64,000 bases of DNA from Begonia masoniana (Eukaryota > Streptophyta > Magnoliopsida > Cucurbitales > Begoniaceae): the NCBI GenBank assembly GCA_022432975.1, contig CM039503.1:47781259-47845258 (forward strand). Reading direction: 5' to 3'. Positions 23,656 through 35,891 of this stretch are shown here, in pieces. The notes under the pieces were generated by a model. That model made no database searches. It was not told where the DNA came from and saw nothing but the letters and a program-made list of their open reading frames with translations. Every line of letters begins with the position of its first letter. Positions within the stretch are counted from its first letter, which is position 1. The position numbers and the translations under genes are program-made.

Positions 23656-24185
23656 TCTCCTCTATGTTAACGACGATTTTCTCTCGGCACTTGCGATTTT
23701 TTTTTTTTTGTAGAGAATTGACCAAAAGTTGCTCCAGGTTATTACTTTTTTTATTTTGAATTGTTTGTTTCGATTTTTATCCGAAAAATATGTGAAATCC
23801 GATTTGTTTTGCATCTAGTCGACGATTTTGTTGCAAGTCAATCTGAAGTGTTGTTGACTTTTTTAAAAACATATTAAGGATATGAAATCCGATTTGTTTT
23901 TGCATCCAATCGATTTACTGTTGACTTTTTTTACCCGATTTGTTTGGTTCGATTGTTCGATTATGAATTGTTCGATTTGATTGGTTCGATTAGTTTGGTT
24001 CGATTGTTCGATTTGTTTGGTTTGATTTGTTTGATTCGATTTGTTTGATTCGATTATGAATTGTTCGATGTTTTTGGCGTCTTTTAAAGATATTTGAGAA
24101 TTAGTAATCAAATTGGCTAACTGGTTGTCTTTTTGATTTGTAGGAGTTATTCAATTCGATATATAATTACCAAATATTATAAGGA

Positions 24186-25480
24186 ATGGCTGAGAGATTA
24201 GCTGTTAGGCGAAAGGGTGGACCTCCAGAACGTCTGGCACCTTCAATGTGTTCTCAAGTCGGACAGTTAAACTGGCCAATGAGGCCGCCACGGTCGAACC
24301 AGCTGGAGCTTTGGTCCACTGAATTTCGTAGCGTGGCTTGTGAAGAGCAATTCCAGCTGGATTCATTACACCGATCAATTATGGTTTCGAAGACCGTTGA
24401 TTTTACAGGTTGGGAATTCTTACAAATATAGGAGATGTTAGACAGAATCGGCCTCTAAGGGGTGTACAGTGTGAGAGGTGATAGCTGTGAACGAATTTTT
24501 CGCCTATTACATGCGAACATGAGCTTTTCTGGGAGGTTGGGAGTTATCATGACATACATATTAGATAGAGAGATTGTCGTTACCCCGGAGACGGTCAATG
24601 AGTTGATCGGATTTGTTGGAGAAGGGGCGGATAGATACTACCACGCCTCCCGGAACTGTCTTTTTTTCGGAACAGCTGAGGGAATAGTGTTCTTAATGCA
24701 AATTAATCAGAACTCTGACATTGTGGGGTCCCCTAAACCAAGAGCTAGAGAAATGAACTTAAAAGCTCGCGTGATCAACAACATGGTGTCACACACCATT
24801 CTACCGCGGCACGGACATAGAGATCTAGTTATCTTCATAGATCTTTATGTGATGGAGAGACTGTACAGTGGTAGGATGATTGACCCCGGCTTTGTGATTG
24901 TAAGTCACATGTGTGAGATCGGGTAGACACGAAACAAGAACCTACCTTACGGTGTATTGATTCTGAAGATTGTCCAGCATTTTCAGATTGAAATAGCGGC
25001 TAGGGAACAGATGAGATCTCAGCGTGCTATTGACGTATTTGGCAAGATGCATTTGGTTCGGATGGGCCTTGTTCAAACAGATGGGATCTGGACGTGCAGG
25101 GGAGAAGAGGGGGCCTCTCAAGATGACGTTCATGTATAGTCCATCCCACGACCTCAGCACTTTCAGCGCACCACGGGGCAAGTACTAGTAGGGCAAATAT
25201 AGACTCTCTGGCAGACAGAGTCTATCAGCTTGAAATGAGGCACACGGAGTCTCATCTAGAGGTAATGAACTACCTTAGAGGGATAATGAACTATCAAAAA
25301 GATACGATGGACTACTAGAGAGGTACGAGACAGATCATCCTAGATTGGATGAGGGGTGATGACGAGGATGGCCAACAGATGTAGGGCGATGAGGACGACG
25401 CCCAACAGATGGTGGCCGATGATGAGGAAGTCCAAACGATGGCAGGTAATGATGACGATGCCCAATCGTACGTACATTTC
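24186..25480 (+). pseudogene. Putative plant transposon protein (Transposase_32-like) gene in the MULE
   Basis: Starts MAERLAVRRKGGPPERLAPS just inside the left TIR. After stops near 24429 and 24459 the conserved core runs at 24462-24926: RYYHASRN, FFGTAEG, LKARVINNMV, LPRHGHRD, DLYVMERLY. The frame continues with stops through an acidic, Asp/Gln-rich C-terminal part to about 25480. The core matches the protein at 27208-28454 block for block. The family resembles the Pfam entry I recall as Transposase_32 (PF20167); its biochemical role is unknown. In-frame stops at 24926, 25138 and later show decay. It may be a second MULE gene or a captured host gene. Confidence 0.75.
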
Positions 25481-25499
25481 AACCATTTGTCCTCATTTT

Positions 25500-26189
25500 T
25501 ATTTTCATTATAATTATTATTTTTTAATATAACTTTTATTACATGCAGATAGTGGATGATGGACTACCAGGCTATGAAGCTATGAAGAAGAAGTCCAATC
25601 ATAGTTTATTTTGTAATTCAATTTGATGTACATTAGTTCGAAATACTTTAATTTGATGTATTTGAGTTTATGATGTAAAATTCTAAAACAGATGTACTTT
25701 AGTTTGCTGCACTTTACTTTAATGTACTTTAATTTGATTTAAGGTATAGTGCAATTTGACACCCCTACAACTAGGTGAAATTGACAATTTACACTGTAAA
25801 CTCAGATAATGGGCAAGAACAACCTTAATGTATTGATAATGGGCAATATGGCCCCTACCTTCCTATTTTCCGTTAAAATGTCACGTTTTTTTCATGTGTT
25901 CATTTTTTCTTCCTGAAATGCCCATGCATGGAGTCTGAACCGGAAAGGACCGGTTCAGCTAATTTCACTCTGTTTTTTTTTTAAATCCTATTCCTCTGTC
26001 TTCACTCTTCTCCTTTCCGAGTTCCAAAAATGCGAACACCCGAGACCTTTAGCTCGCCTCTCTTTCCCGTCTGTTTCTCTCTCCCGAGACCCCCGCCTCG
26101 CTCGCGCTCGATTCTCTCTCACTAGTCGCCAGGCGACAGTTGACAGATTGCTCACCACTCGACCAACGAAGATAAGGTAAAAATTTCTC
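25500..26189. other. Low-complexity and repeat-like sequence inside the MULE
   Basis: 25500-25740 is AT-rich with repeated tgatgtactttag-like words. 25750-25880 carries a tgcaatttgacacccctac...gggcaatatggcccctacc pattern typical of another transposon terminus (inference). No gene is supported. Confidence 0.4.
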
Positions 26190-26920
26190 ATACTTCTCGA
26201 AGAAACCAGTTGACACTTTGTTACCGTTGTGCGTAGATAGAAGACCATTGTAAGCAGTGCCAGTCCACCTCTTTGAGAATCGATCGACACTTTGTTACCG
26301 TTGGTGTTAGATTATAGCCGTTGAAATATGTTCCAGTCGACTTCATTTAGAGTATGGTCACACTTTAATCTTCTCTGTATCCATCGGTCGACACCTGTAT
26401 TTCCCGGTCGACACTTGAGTTGCTTCTGTTTGCACAAGTCGATTCTCGTGGTCGACACTTCAATCTTGTCTGCATTCACCGGTCGACACTTGTCCATTCC
26501 GGTCGACACTTAAATTGACTCTGTTTGCACATGTTGATCCTCGTGGTCGACACTTCAATCTTGTCTGCATTCACCAGTCGACACTTTTCCATTCCGGTCG
26601 ACACTTACCAAGTTCAGTTGACACTTGACGATTCAGGTCGACACTTGTTTCTTCTCTGTTTCAACTGGTTGGCCTCGGTCGACACTTGAGGCACTTCGAA
26701 ATTGTTTTTCTTCATTTTGACTATCACACACTTAATAAAACTTATTAGAACTAAATGCCCTTCTTCAAGGACATTTTCAATTAAGGTACTTGCAAAATCA
26801 TTCATTTGATAAGTTAATCAACTTATCAAACATCATTATCAAAACCATATTACCGTTAAACACATTTTAATTAAACATCATCAAAAAACACATTAATCTT
26901 AAACTCATTTTAAGTTAACA
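26190..26920. repeat. Left LTR with GTCGACACTT array
   Basis: Contains more than a dozen copies of the 10-mer gtcgacactt or one-base variants, followed by 230 bp that align closely with 28989-29218. The start is approximate. Confidence 0.75.
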
Positions 26921-27207
26921 ATCTCCCCCATTAAATCTCCCCCACAATATATGCACTAACTATATTTGCTCAAATCTTATACTTTTCAATTATGTCTCCC
27001 CCTTTGACATTATCAAAAATAAATACTTCACAATCAACTAGCATAAAACATTATATCATTGCGAAAGTCATTCAACATAAATAAGATAGTAGTTCAAATA
27101 TTTCAAAAGTTAGTCCAAACAAAAATATAGATAAGTACCAGATGAAAATAATTACCAATATCCAACAATTATAGACAACAAACTAAGAGAATCACAAGCA
27201 AAAAAAA

Positions 27208-28454
27208 TCACTCGGATAGAGGGACATTGGGATCAGCTGTAGGATTGGCTGGAGAATTTTCTTCCTTATCATATACATCATCCAAATAATCTTGAAGATA
27301 GTCAAGATGCTCATGAATCTCGATGAACTCTTGACGTTGTTCAGCTTCCATCCGATCAAGACGATTGAGAACTAAGTTCTTAAGAGATTCAATAGCGGTG
27401 CCTATGCTGGCTACACTTGCCTCCAAGTTGTTGAACCTTTCCTCAAGGTTAGAGGAGCTCCCTCTAGTTGCATTGACGTGAGGTTCAGATGTTTGTTCTG
27501 GCTCGTGACCACCCTCATCCACTTCCATGTGAGATGGTTCAGTCCTAGATACGCCAACTTGTTCTCCTTTAAAGATCCAATCCCCTTCAGTATTGAGTCC
27601 TATCCCCATTCATGCTAGAGTGAAGGTGGTGTAGGTGTCGGTTTTCTTCAGAGGTAATGAGATTTCAGAAACCTGAATTTGTACTTGATTGAGCTCAAAT
27701 ATCTTCATTAGAAGAAGATTAAAGGAAAGAGATTTTGATGCATTGGTGAAGACCTGAAGCATCCGATTCAAAATTACATAGCCCACATTGAATGGTTCAC
27801 CCCGATAGATCTTGTAAGGGACATAGAGATCCATCCCACTAACGTGATCTCTGTGTCCATCCCTGGGTAAAAGATTGTACGTGATCATATGGTGGATGAG
27901 TCTTGCACGCACATTTAGGTCCTTAGCCTTTAGCTTCTTTGGAAGGGATCGATTTGGATTCTTAACAATCATCCTTAAAAATTCAGTTCCAGCACTGGTG
28001 CCTATAAAGTCAGAATCATTTGCTGCCTTATAATATCTTTCAGCCATATTATTAAATTCACATTCCAAAATAGCATTTAGAGAACGGGTAGTTATCTCTA
28101 TTTGTTTTCTATACACATTACTAACAATTCTAAGAGGTCTCAGAGATTGTTTTAAATTTACATAGAACATTCTCACCGAAGTCTCAAAATAATGACCATC
28201 ACAGTTGAACAAATCATACAATCTCATAGCTCTAAATGAGTTTTCCAAATTTAAACTGTATAACTCCAAGAATTCTACTTGTCTACACAAAATTAGAGGC
28301 TTGAACTGAAATCACGTTCATACCTCTCCAATGACTCTGCACTTATGAATAATGGAGACTACCAGACTAATGGAGGAACTTGCTCGGTTTCTTGAGCAGA
28401 GTTCTTCGATTTCTTTCAGCGAGAAATGAGTTTACTACGAGAGGATGATGCCAT
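27208..28454 (-). pseudogene. Transposase_32/env-like protein of the nested LTR element
   Basis: A likely start lies at 28454 (MASSSRSK), followed by stops. A clean frame then runs 28290-27610 with core blocks RYYKAAND, FIGTSAG, LNVRARLIHHMI, LPRDGHRD and DLYV. A frameshift leads to 27609-27208, which is acidic and ends in a predicted coiled coil (LEERFNNLEASVASIG, RMEAEQRQEF) before PLSE-stop. The blocks align one to one with the + strand gene at 24462-24926. Related sequences occur as the env-like ORF of some plant retroelements. No transmembrane segment is evident. Function unknown. Confidence 0.72.
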
Positions 28455-28569
28455 TAGAGGTTTAGAGGAGAGAGAGGGCGATTTCTGGAAGAGATGAGAT
28501 GAAAATTTGGGATTTTGAAACGAAAATCGTCGAGGAAAATCGAGAGAGAAGAGGTCGCGAGGTTAGGGT

Positions 28570-29218
28570 TTCGGACGACACTTTCTTCATAAAATGAATA
28601 AAATAGATTGTTGAGGTGTCGACCGGTCTCAGTAGAAGTCGACACTTCCTTCGTGAATGAAACTGAGAGACCAAGGTGTCGACCGGTATTAGTATAGGTC
28701 GACACTTCAATCTTGTCTGCATTCACCGATCGACACTTGTCCATTCCGGTCAACACTTCAATTGGCTCTATTTGCAAAGGCGATCCTCGTGGTCGACACT
28801 TCAATCTTGTCTGCATTCATCGGTCGACACTTGTCCATTCCGATCGACACTTGAATTGGCTTTGTTTGTACTGGTCGTTCCTCGTGGTCACTCTTACCAA
28901 GTTCGGTCGACACTTGACGATTTAGGTCGACACTTGTTTCTTCTCTGTTTAAACTAATCGACCTATGTGGCAATCGATCGACACTTGAGGCACTCCGAAA
29001 TTATTTTTTTCATTTTGACTATCACACACTTAATAAAACTCATTAGTACTAAATACCCTTCTTCAAGGGTATTTTCAATTAAGTTACTTGCAAAATCATT
29101 TATTTCTTAAGTTAATCAATTTATCAAACATCATTATCAAAACTATATTACCGTTAAACACATTTTAATTAAACATCATCCAAAAACTCATTAATCTTAA
29201 ACTCATTTTAAGTTAACA
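28570..29218. repeat. Right LTR with GTCGACACTT array
   Basis: A direct repeat of 26190-26920, again with a dozen or so gtcgacactt words and the same 230-bp tail ending agttaaca at 29218. The next five bases are cgaac; I could not find the matching left target duplication. Confidence 0.75.
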
Positions 29219-29223
29219 CGAAC

Positions 29224-29640
29224 TAGCATCATTCAATCTTTCATCCCCACCTTCGGTTGCACACCAATTTCTATCATGGTCACAATCAGCTTATCATGTG
29301 CTGGTAAGATGAATGCGTTGAATGACTTGCTCAAATTGTTCAACGTTAGCTCACACTTCGATCTGTGACTGAAAGCATGTCTACATCATTGTTTCGCATC
29401 ATACTCCACAAGATATCTATATACTGCTTCATCGAAGCTCTGTAGCCTATTCATTTCTTTCACAAACATTTCACGTGTTGTCGCAGTTGAAGCATTCCAC
29501 ATAATGTCTTTATAGAGTTTTCCGCGAAACTTCTTCTTGAAGTTTGTATAAAAGATATGTCATATGTTAGTAGGTGAAAGCATATAAACCTTGACAATGA
29601 TCACACATGCTTGAACAGAATTGGACAGAATTTTCTTTGT
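29224..29640 (-). pseudogene. Second MULE transposase fragment
   Basis: On the - strand it reads NFKKKFRGKLYKDIMWNAST and then SKCELTLNNLSKSFNAFILPA. This corresponds to the same part of MURA as NFKSRFLGKAYRDEMWNAT and CNLVLNNLCESFNAALLPA in the main transposase (30448-30960). It is therefore a separate, diverged MULE fragment, not a continuation. The host MULE carries transposase sequence from two sources, or an internal duplication. Confidence 0.75.
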
Positions 29641-30012
29641 TTTACGACTCCCCATAGCTAATATCAAACAGTTCATGCATATTCAAATAACCAAACAGTT
29701 TCAGAATTTTACATCATAAATAAAAATACATCAAAGTACAATGTCCATGAAATAAACTACAATTTGAATTATAAACTACAATGGTCCTGCATAGCTTTAC
29801 ATCATAAACTACAATGTACATCAATTTAACTTACAACAGATAAAAGACATTAAATAAAGTACAATGTCCATAAAATAAAACAGTTCCAGCATCCCCTTCC
29901 TTGTCATTGCCTGGTAGTTCATCATCCCCTTCCATGGCCGTGTGTAGAAGATTCCTGTATGTAATAAAAAATATATTAGTTAAATAATGAAAGTTTGTTT
30001 ATGAGAATTTGT
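29641..30012. other. AT-rich spacer in the MULE
   Basis: Repeated words such as aaactacaatg and tacatcataaa, mirroring the tgatgtactttag style at 25620-25740 on the opposite strand. No coding signal. Confidence 0.4.
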
Positions 30013-32042
30013 TTATGAATCTAATGGGTAAAAATGTACCTGCGTCCCGTCAAATGTTTGAAAATTCATAAATGTGTCATGCGAAGCGGCAGTGCTTGAA
30101 GTGGATCCCCTGTTAGGACATGTGCGACTATTATGCTCTTGACGTCGACATTTACCACACGACATTGCAGATTTCTTCTTAGAAATTTTCGACGTAAACG
30201 GCTCATCGACATTGCGCACTCTTTTCTTTTTAGGCCTACCAAGTTGACGCCTTCTCTCGGGCGAAACTATTGGGGTCGCAGTGTCTGGTTTCGGCCACAT
30301 TTGTTGGCCATTAATGAGACGAATAAAGTTTGAGTACATCGCCAAATATGTAGACCAGTGATACCATTGATGAACCAAATTTTTCGGCGGTAGTCTCATG
30401 AAATTCATGCATGGAATTGCATGAACACATGGGATTCCAGTAAGCTCTCACCTCCGACATTCGCACACGCATGCATTCAGGTCAACAGCATATTGTTCGT
30501 TGCCGTTGCTGACCTTAAACCTTGCATCCCCCGCTAACTGAGCACTCCAATGTTGAGATGTCTCTTTTAGCTTCCCCAACTTTTTCGTTATCTTAGGACA
30601 CAGGATATCTGTTGACTTGAGCATCTTGTCGTATTTTTTTACAATGCGAGTCATCAAAGTATTTCGAATAATCTCGAACATGGTCAGGATTGGTTTGTCC
30701 CTAGCCGGCAATAGAGCTGCATTGAATGACTCGCATAAATTATTCAAGACTAAGTTGCACTTGGCTATCGACGAAAATGCATGAGTAGCCCAATAGCTAG
30801 GGAAGCCATGCGTGGGCATCCACGTTTAACTCATGCACTTTCCTCATTGCTATCTCGAAATATTCTCTTATGGTTGCCCTTGTTGCATTCCACATTTCAT
30901 CTCTGTATGCTTTTCCCAGAAATCGGCTTTTGAAGTTTGCATATATGCCGGAGGCAGTAGAGGTGTTTAGCTAAACCAAAAGTCTCCTCCACAGTAAGCG
31001 ACAACCCCTGACATTGTAAAGAAAAACATATTCAGCATAAAACAATATACTTACAACGCCCGAACAATAATAATAATAATAATATATACCTTTTATTGAT
31101 CCAACACAAATGTCCATCCGCATCCATTGTTAGTGCCTAAGTCATCCCGCAATATCTCCAAAAATTACTTCCACGAGTCCTTGCATTCTAACTCCACGTT
31201 GGCAACGGCAATAAGATATATGTCATTGTTGCCATCAATACTGACGGTCGTCAGTAATTGACCGGGGCAGGAGTCCTTCAGATAATATCCATCTAAACAG
31301 ATAATAGGTCTGCCCGTTGCAGCAAACCTGCATTGCAAGCAGCCATACATATGTACATTCTTTCAAATATCATCTTCTCATATCGCCCCTCGCCCACCAG
31401 GTAATCATGTATTTTCACTGTGCTATCCAGATTTGATGTCCTGATTTCTTCTGCGTATGAACGGAGTAGCTTGAATTGTTCTTCGTCCCTTCCGTAATTA
31501 AGTTCTTTAGCTTTGTTTCTTGCTCTTCTAGGAAGACTGGGCGTAATGTTCACATTATATTCCTTCCTCACTGTCTCGATAATAGAAGTAATTTCCCAGT
31601 CCGATTGACTTTTGAACCTATCTAAATAATGTTTTGCCAACCATTCTGCCAAAGTGTGTCGATTATCAATTGTTCTTGCACAACTGTGAGTTTTAAAGTA
31701 ACTCTTTATTTGGAATGTCAACTCATTTTGCATGACCGAAGCATGCAGTCGCCACTTACATCCTCCTTGACACTCTGTCGTGAGTCGCGTACGTTCACTT
31801 ATAACGAATTTGATATCAAATCCATTTTTCAAAGCATAATTTCATACTTCATCTCTAATGGCGGTTAAAGAACTATATTGTTTACCCAAACAAAAATCAT
31901 CCGAAATTTCTTCCCTTACTTCTATTTGTCCAACCGCCTCTAAGTGATCGAATGCTTGAATATCACCGTATATAGGAGCGTCCTCCTCCAAATACAACTC
32001 TATGTTCGTAGGTTCAACTGCATCAACCAATCGCTTAGTCAT
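30013..32042 (-). pseudogene. MURA-type MULE transposase, broken
   Basis: From 32042 down: an acidic N-terminus (MTKRLVDAVEPTNIELYLEE), a MuDR DNA-binding region (31832-31293: NGFDIKFV, GGCKWRLHAS, FQIKSYFKTH) and the catalytic-core region PIICLDGYYLK (31165-31350). Stops and frameshifts cover 30820-31165. Then come the transposase C-part (30448-30819) with a SWIM zinc pattern (CVCECRR...GIPCVHA) and a C-terminal CCHC knuckle CGKCRRQEHNSRTC (30013-30408). MURA cuts and joins MULE ends in the nucleus. The order and motifs are complete, but at least three frame breaks make this copy inactive unless introns explain some of them. Confidence 0.88.
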
Positions 32043-32219
32043 TTATGACGAATTTGTATTTTGAAAATTTTGAATTTTGAGGGTTGGGGCTCAGATTTAT
32101 GAGATTTGTTTGATAAAAATCGAACGAAACAATTCAAAATTCAAAAAGCAATAACCTGGAGCGTTTTTCGGTCGATTTTCGGCAAAAAATTTGCAAGAGT
32201 TCCGAGAGAAATATCGATT

Positions 32220-32874
32220 TTGTGAAGTTAAATACGGGAATGAGATTCAGTAAGCTCTCTGTTCTAATATAATCGCGAGATTGGACGCAGTCGGAGAGGG
32301 TGGTGTCCGTCCTCTCTCGTTATATTATAAAGATCGGACACACTCTGATAGGGTGTTGACCGTCCGCTCTCGCCCTAATTTTAAACAACGAACTCACCCT
32401 CTATTTAAGAGTGCGTCCGATGAATACAACAGACGGACTCGCCAAGAGAGAGTTCGTCCGTTGTATATCCTGTTGATCTAACGTGCGTCCGTCTATTAAT
32501 GCACGTAAAACAGAACGGACGGACGGTGTGGAACAGAGGGTGAACACGCCCCAGAGTGTGTCTGATGTTATGCTCAGTTAGCCACGTCGCCAGAGAAGAA
32601 CGGACGGACGATGTTTTTCGACAATGCGGACAGTCTGCGGCAAAAACTTTAAACGGACGGACTATGTTTTGCAAGGGTCCGTCCGTTCTCAACAACGGAC
32701 GGACTCTGTTTTTAAGTGTGCGTCCGGTCAATGGCAAAAATTCAAGAACGGACACACGCTAGGGTTGGATTTGTTATGATTTCCATGCTTTGAGGTTTGA
32801 AGAGTTAAAATTTAAAGTTTAAGGTTTCAACTAAAAAAAAACCTGTATATTAAGGTTGAAATTGATAATTTCTC
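32220..32874. repeat. Right terminal inverted repeat of the MULE
   Basis: Inverse of 23069-23655. It has the same cggacgga-rich blocks. The transposase start codon lies about 180 bp inside it. Confidence 0.9.
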
Positions 32875-33335
32875 TTTAAAATTTTAAGGTACCCATGAGT
32901 TAGAAATCAAGAAAATCAAAGGGCAAGATAATAATTCCACTGTCCACCCACGTTTTCTTTTACAAATTCCTCTCAGTCACAGTTCTCAGAGTTTGTTCGT
33001 GGTCTGTCCTAATTTAAACAAATGAACTAGTTAGCACGTCCCTTACAATGTGGAAAAGCGTTGGTTGATTCTATTTGTTGAGTGAGAAGCTAAAGAACAA
33101 GCAACACAAGAAAGTGACGATCATCATCTTGATCTTGTAAAAGTCGTCTATTAAAATAAATAAATTTGAATCGAAGAACAAAGTAAGTGGGGGGTTCTCC
33201 ATTTTCTCCATCCAAATTCCAAGTCTGTTCATCTCGAGGAAATTGGCTTTCATGGACCCCCGACAAAAAAAAATTGATTACTTTTTTCCTACACAAATCT
33301 GAATCTAACGAATCACGAGGATGATGTTAACTTCG
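32875..33335. other. 3' flank of the ABCG gene
   Basis: AT-rich sequence between the MULE end and the ABCG stop codon. It likely includes the ABCG 3' UTR. No other gene seen. Confidence 0.55.
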
Positions 33336-35891
33336 TCAACAAACAACGTCGTCTGCAGATTTGGGTTCTAATTTGGAGTGATTGTAAGCTGCAACAAGAG
33401 GCTTAATCTTCTCCACCATCTTGATGATAGCTATGAAGGCAAGCCTGTAAAAAAGCACCATTGCAAGCAGAATAGCGAGATCGACCCACTTGGAATAACT
33501 CATTTCAACCTGCCAAACATCCCTCAGAATCTCATCTCCGGTCATCTGCTGCGCGCATCGTCCCTCGTCGGAGGGGAACAGAACCAGCCCTTCAAACTCG
33601 TTCTTGAACATGCCCTGATAGGCGTACTTGTGAAAGGCGATGTAGTACAGTGGGTATTTCCAGAAGGGTTTGGGTAAGTCGTTCGGACGGCGGAAGAATC
33701 CTATTCCGAGGATCATCAGCCCCTGAATTCCGGCACCGGTGATCAGCCCCAGAACGAAGTTGGGGACCATGCTGGACACTGTCATCATTAAGCTCTCCAC
33801 CATCATCATGCATATGAATAGAACACCCACGAAGTAGATGAAGTTTTCCGACCCTCTGTGAAGCCCTGGAAAGTAATAAGTGATTGCTCCTGGAATTATG
33901 GAGATCAGAACCAAGTATGGCATCGCTGAGACTGTGTTGGCGATGGTGAATGCCGCCACTCCATAATGCCCGTTCACCCTCTCTCTCTGGAACACCTGTA
34001 ATATGCATGTAAATATGTTAAATCCGCCATTGTTACGTATAGACGAAGGAAGGTGGTCAGTCTACCTTCATGTCTTCTATTAAAGATGGAAATCCACCCA
34101 TGGTCATGAAGGTCAGGAACGAAGAGACGAACATAAGCAGTGAACCTCTTGCCTGCACCGATCAAGTCTCACAGTTGTTTGAGATTATCCTTTTTAGGCT
34201 TGTAGTTACAAAAAAAAGATGAGAATGGAATTACCCGAATCGATCCAGTAGCGCCAATATCATAGAAAACAGTGGCTAAACCAACTGCCAGAGCCACATA
34301 CATGACTAGACGCAGCCAGTAGTAGCCAACGTCTCTGTACATATTGACAAATGATCTTCTTGTAAGAACAACACATTGAGTTATGAATCCGCCATTGTTC
34401 TTCTTCTTCAAAGCTTCAAAACCCTGAAACTCCTTCGAATTTGGATCATGCTGAACACACATCCAAATAAGCAATAATCATTTTCTGCTTTGGCAAATAA
34501 AGAATCGTTCATTGTGTTCATTTGCTCACCTCTTCGCGAATTTTACTGATTTGGGTTTGAACATGTTTATAAGATTGGGATGATTTGAATGAGCTTAAGA
34601 GAATTTCTATGGCTTCTTCCGAGGTTGTTGCTCCTGATGCACCTTTCTCAATATCCTGCTGCAATTCAGCATTTCAACTGAGTTTTTGACCTTTTCAACT
34701 GGAATAATACATGGAGTCAAGAGGCTTACATATTCGAAATCTTTGTTTATAGTCCTGAGAAAGTGGTCAGAAGGATTCTGAAGAGTGGGGCAAGGAAAAC
34801 CACTCAATGCAAAAAACTACAGTCAAATAAGTCAACCTCATCAACCCAAGTGAACCAGTTTTGATATGTCAAAATGGTCGATTTAGGATGTACCTGATTA
34901 GCAGCAGAAGCAGGGCCGAAGTAGACAGTTCTTCCCGCAGACAGAAGACAAAGACTATCAAAAAGCTGGAAGACTTCACTGCTGGGCTGATGAATGGAAG
35001 CAATTATAGTCCGTCTCACCCCATCCATGTCCCTGGCAAGGCTGGCAATTTTTCTCATAACGTAGTACGAGGCGGCGCTGTCGAGCCCGCTCGTGGGCTC
35101 GTCGAGAAACAGAAGCTTAGGACGAGTGAGAAGCTCAATACAAATGCTCACTCTTCTCTTCTGCCCACTGCTTATCCCCTTCACTCCCCACCCTCCTATT
35201 CTTGTGTCCATCACATCCTGCAGACCCATCTCTCTGATTGTGTTCTCTGCTCTCTCTTTCTTCTCCGCTCTTTTCATGCCTTCTGGCAGTTGCAGCTCCG
35301 CGGAGTAGCTCACTGCTTCTCTTACGGTCAATGATATTGTCAGAGCATCGAAATCTGTCACATAAGCCTGCAAAACAACGTAATAATAATGATAATAACA
35401 ATACTGTCATTAGAAAAAATGGGAAGTTCATTTGGTTAGTTCTCTCTTACTGAAGTTCCATAAGTCAGCGCTTGCTTGTGTCCATCGATCAAAATCTCCC
35501 CGGCTTGCCTTGTGTTTGGATGTAATCTTCCTACAAAGTTTAGAGAGGATTAGGAGGAAGAAACACAGAGAATGCTGGTGGAGGCCTTAATGGGCGGAAA
35601 GAAATGTGCAGAAGGTAAGCGATCACCTGCTATGGCGTCAAGAAGAGTAGACTTTCCAGAGCCGGAGGGACCCATCACAGCCAGAAGCTTTCCCGGCTTG
35701 GCGTAGCCGGAAACGCCTTCAAGTATTGATTTAGTTCCACCTCTCCGGTCAGAAACCTTCACCCACAAATCTCTCCACGTCAAGAAAACCACACTCTCCT
35801 CCTCTCCCCTTCTTCCACCCACCTCCACCCTCGTCCTCTGCTTCCCAGTTTCCAACCCCAGGGTTTCGCTTGGATGAATCGGATTCGCCAT
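33336..35891 (-). CDS. ABC transporter G family half-transporter (WBC type)
   Basis: Eight exons on the - strand, all with GT-AG borders and consistent phases: 35627-35891, 35451-35530, 34894-35367, 34730-34816, 34530-34655, 34235-34450, 34066-34152, 33336-33995. The sum is 1995 bp, or 664 aa. The start MANPIHPS at 35891 is preferred over an upstream in-frame ATG at 35954. The N-terminal nucleotide-binding domain has Walker [10 protein letters not shown], signature SSGQKRR, Walker [13 protein letters not shown] and the H-loop SIHQPS. The C-terminal domain has about six membrane helices. The order NBD-then-TMD and the length define an ABCG half-transporter, which must dimerise. Relatives (ABCG11/12/15 and cotton WBC1-like) export cuticular lipids or other hydrophobic compounds at the plasma membrane. 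The substrate here is unknown. Every key motif is intact. Confidence 0.95.

Larger units (their letters stand above)
26190..29218 (-). mobile_element. Non-autonomous LTR retroelement with Transposase_32/env-like gene (Sirevirus-related?)
   Basis: Direct repeats end in taagttaaca at 26920 and 29218. Right after the left one are repeated ctccccca tracts (26921-26946) and tgtctccccc at 26995, i.e. multiple polypurine tracts for a - strand element, a Sirevirus-like trait. The internal region holds one - strand gene (27208-28454) and no gag or pol. The outer LTR starts are not sharply defined, and the left copy extends further. It lies inside the MULE, splitting transposase-related sequence. Confidence 0.7.
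23069..32874 (-). mobile_element. Mutator-like element (MULE) with long terminal inverted repeats, two-gene layout
   Basis: Inverted repeats of about 600 bp bound a 9.8-kb unit. Outer ends read aaattaccaatttc on the left and its diverged inverse on the right. Near-identical 9-mers attttaggg (23062-23070) and attttaagg (32881-32889) next to the ends may be the MULE target duplication. Inside, a MURA transposase pseudogene runs leftward from the right end. A Transposase_32-like gene runs rightward from the left end. A non-autonomous LTR element and a second transposase fragment lie between them. The convergent two-gene plan resembles MuDR, but the second gene belongs to a different family. Confidence 0.85.

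Noticed and set aside
34861..35453. Several + strand frames across the ABCG exons
   Set aside because: They are antisense shadows of the ABCG ATP-binding domain.
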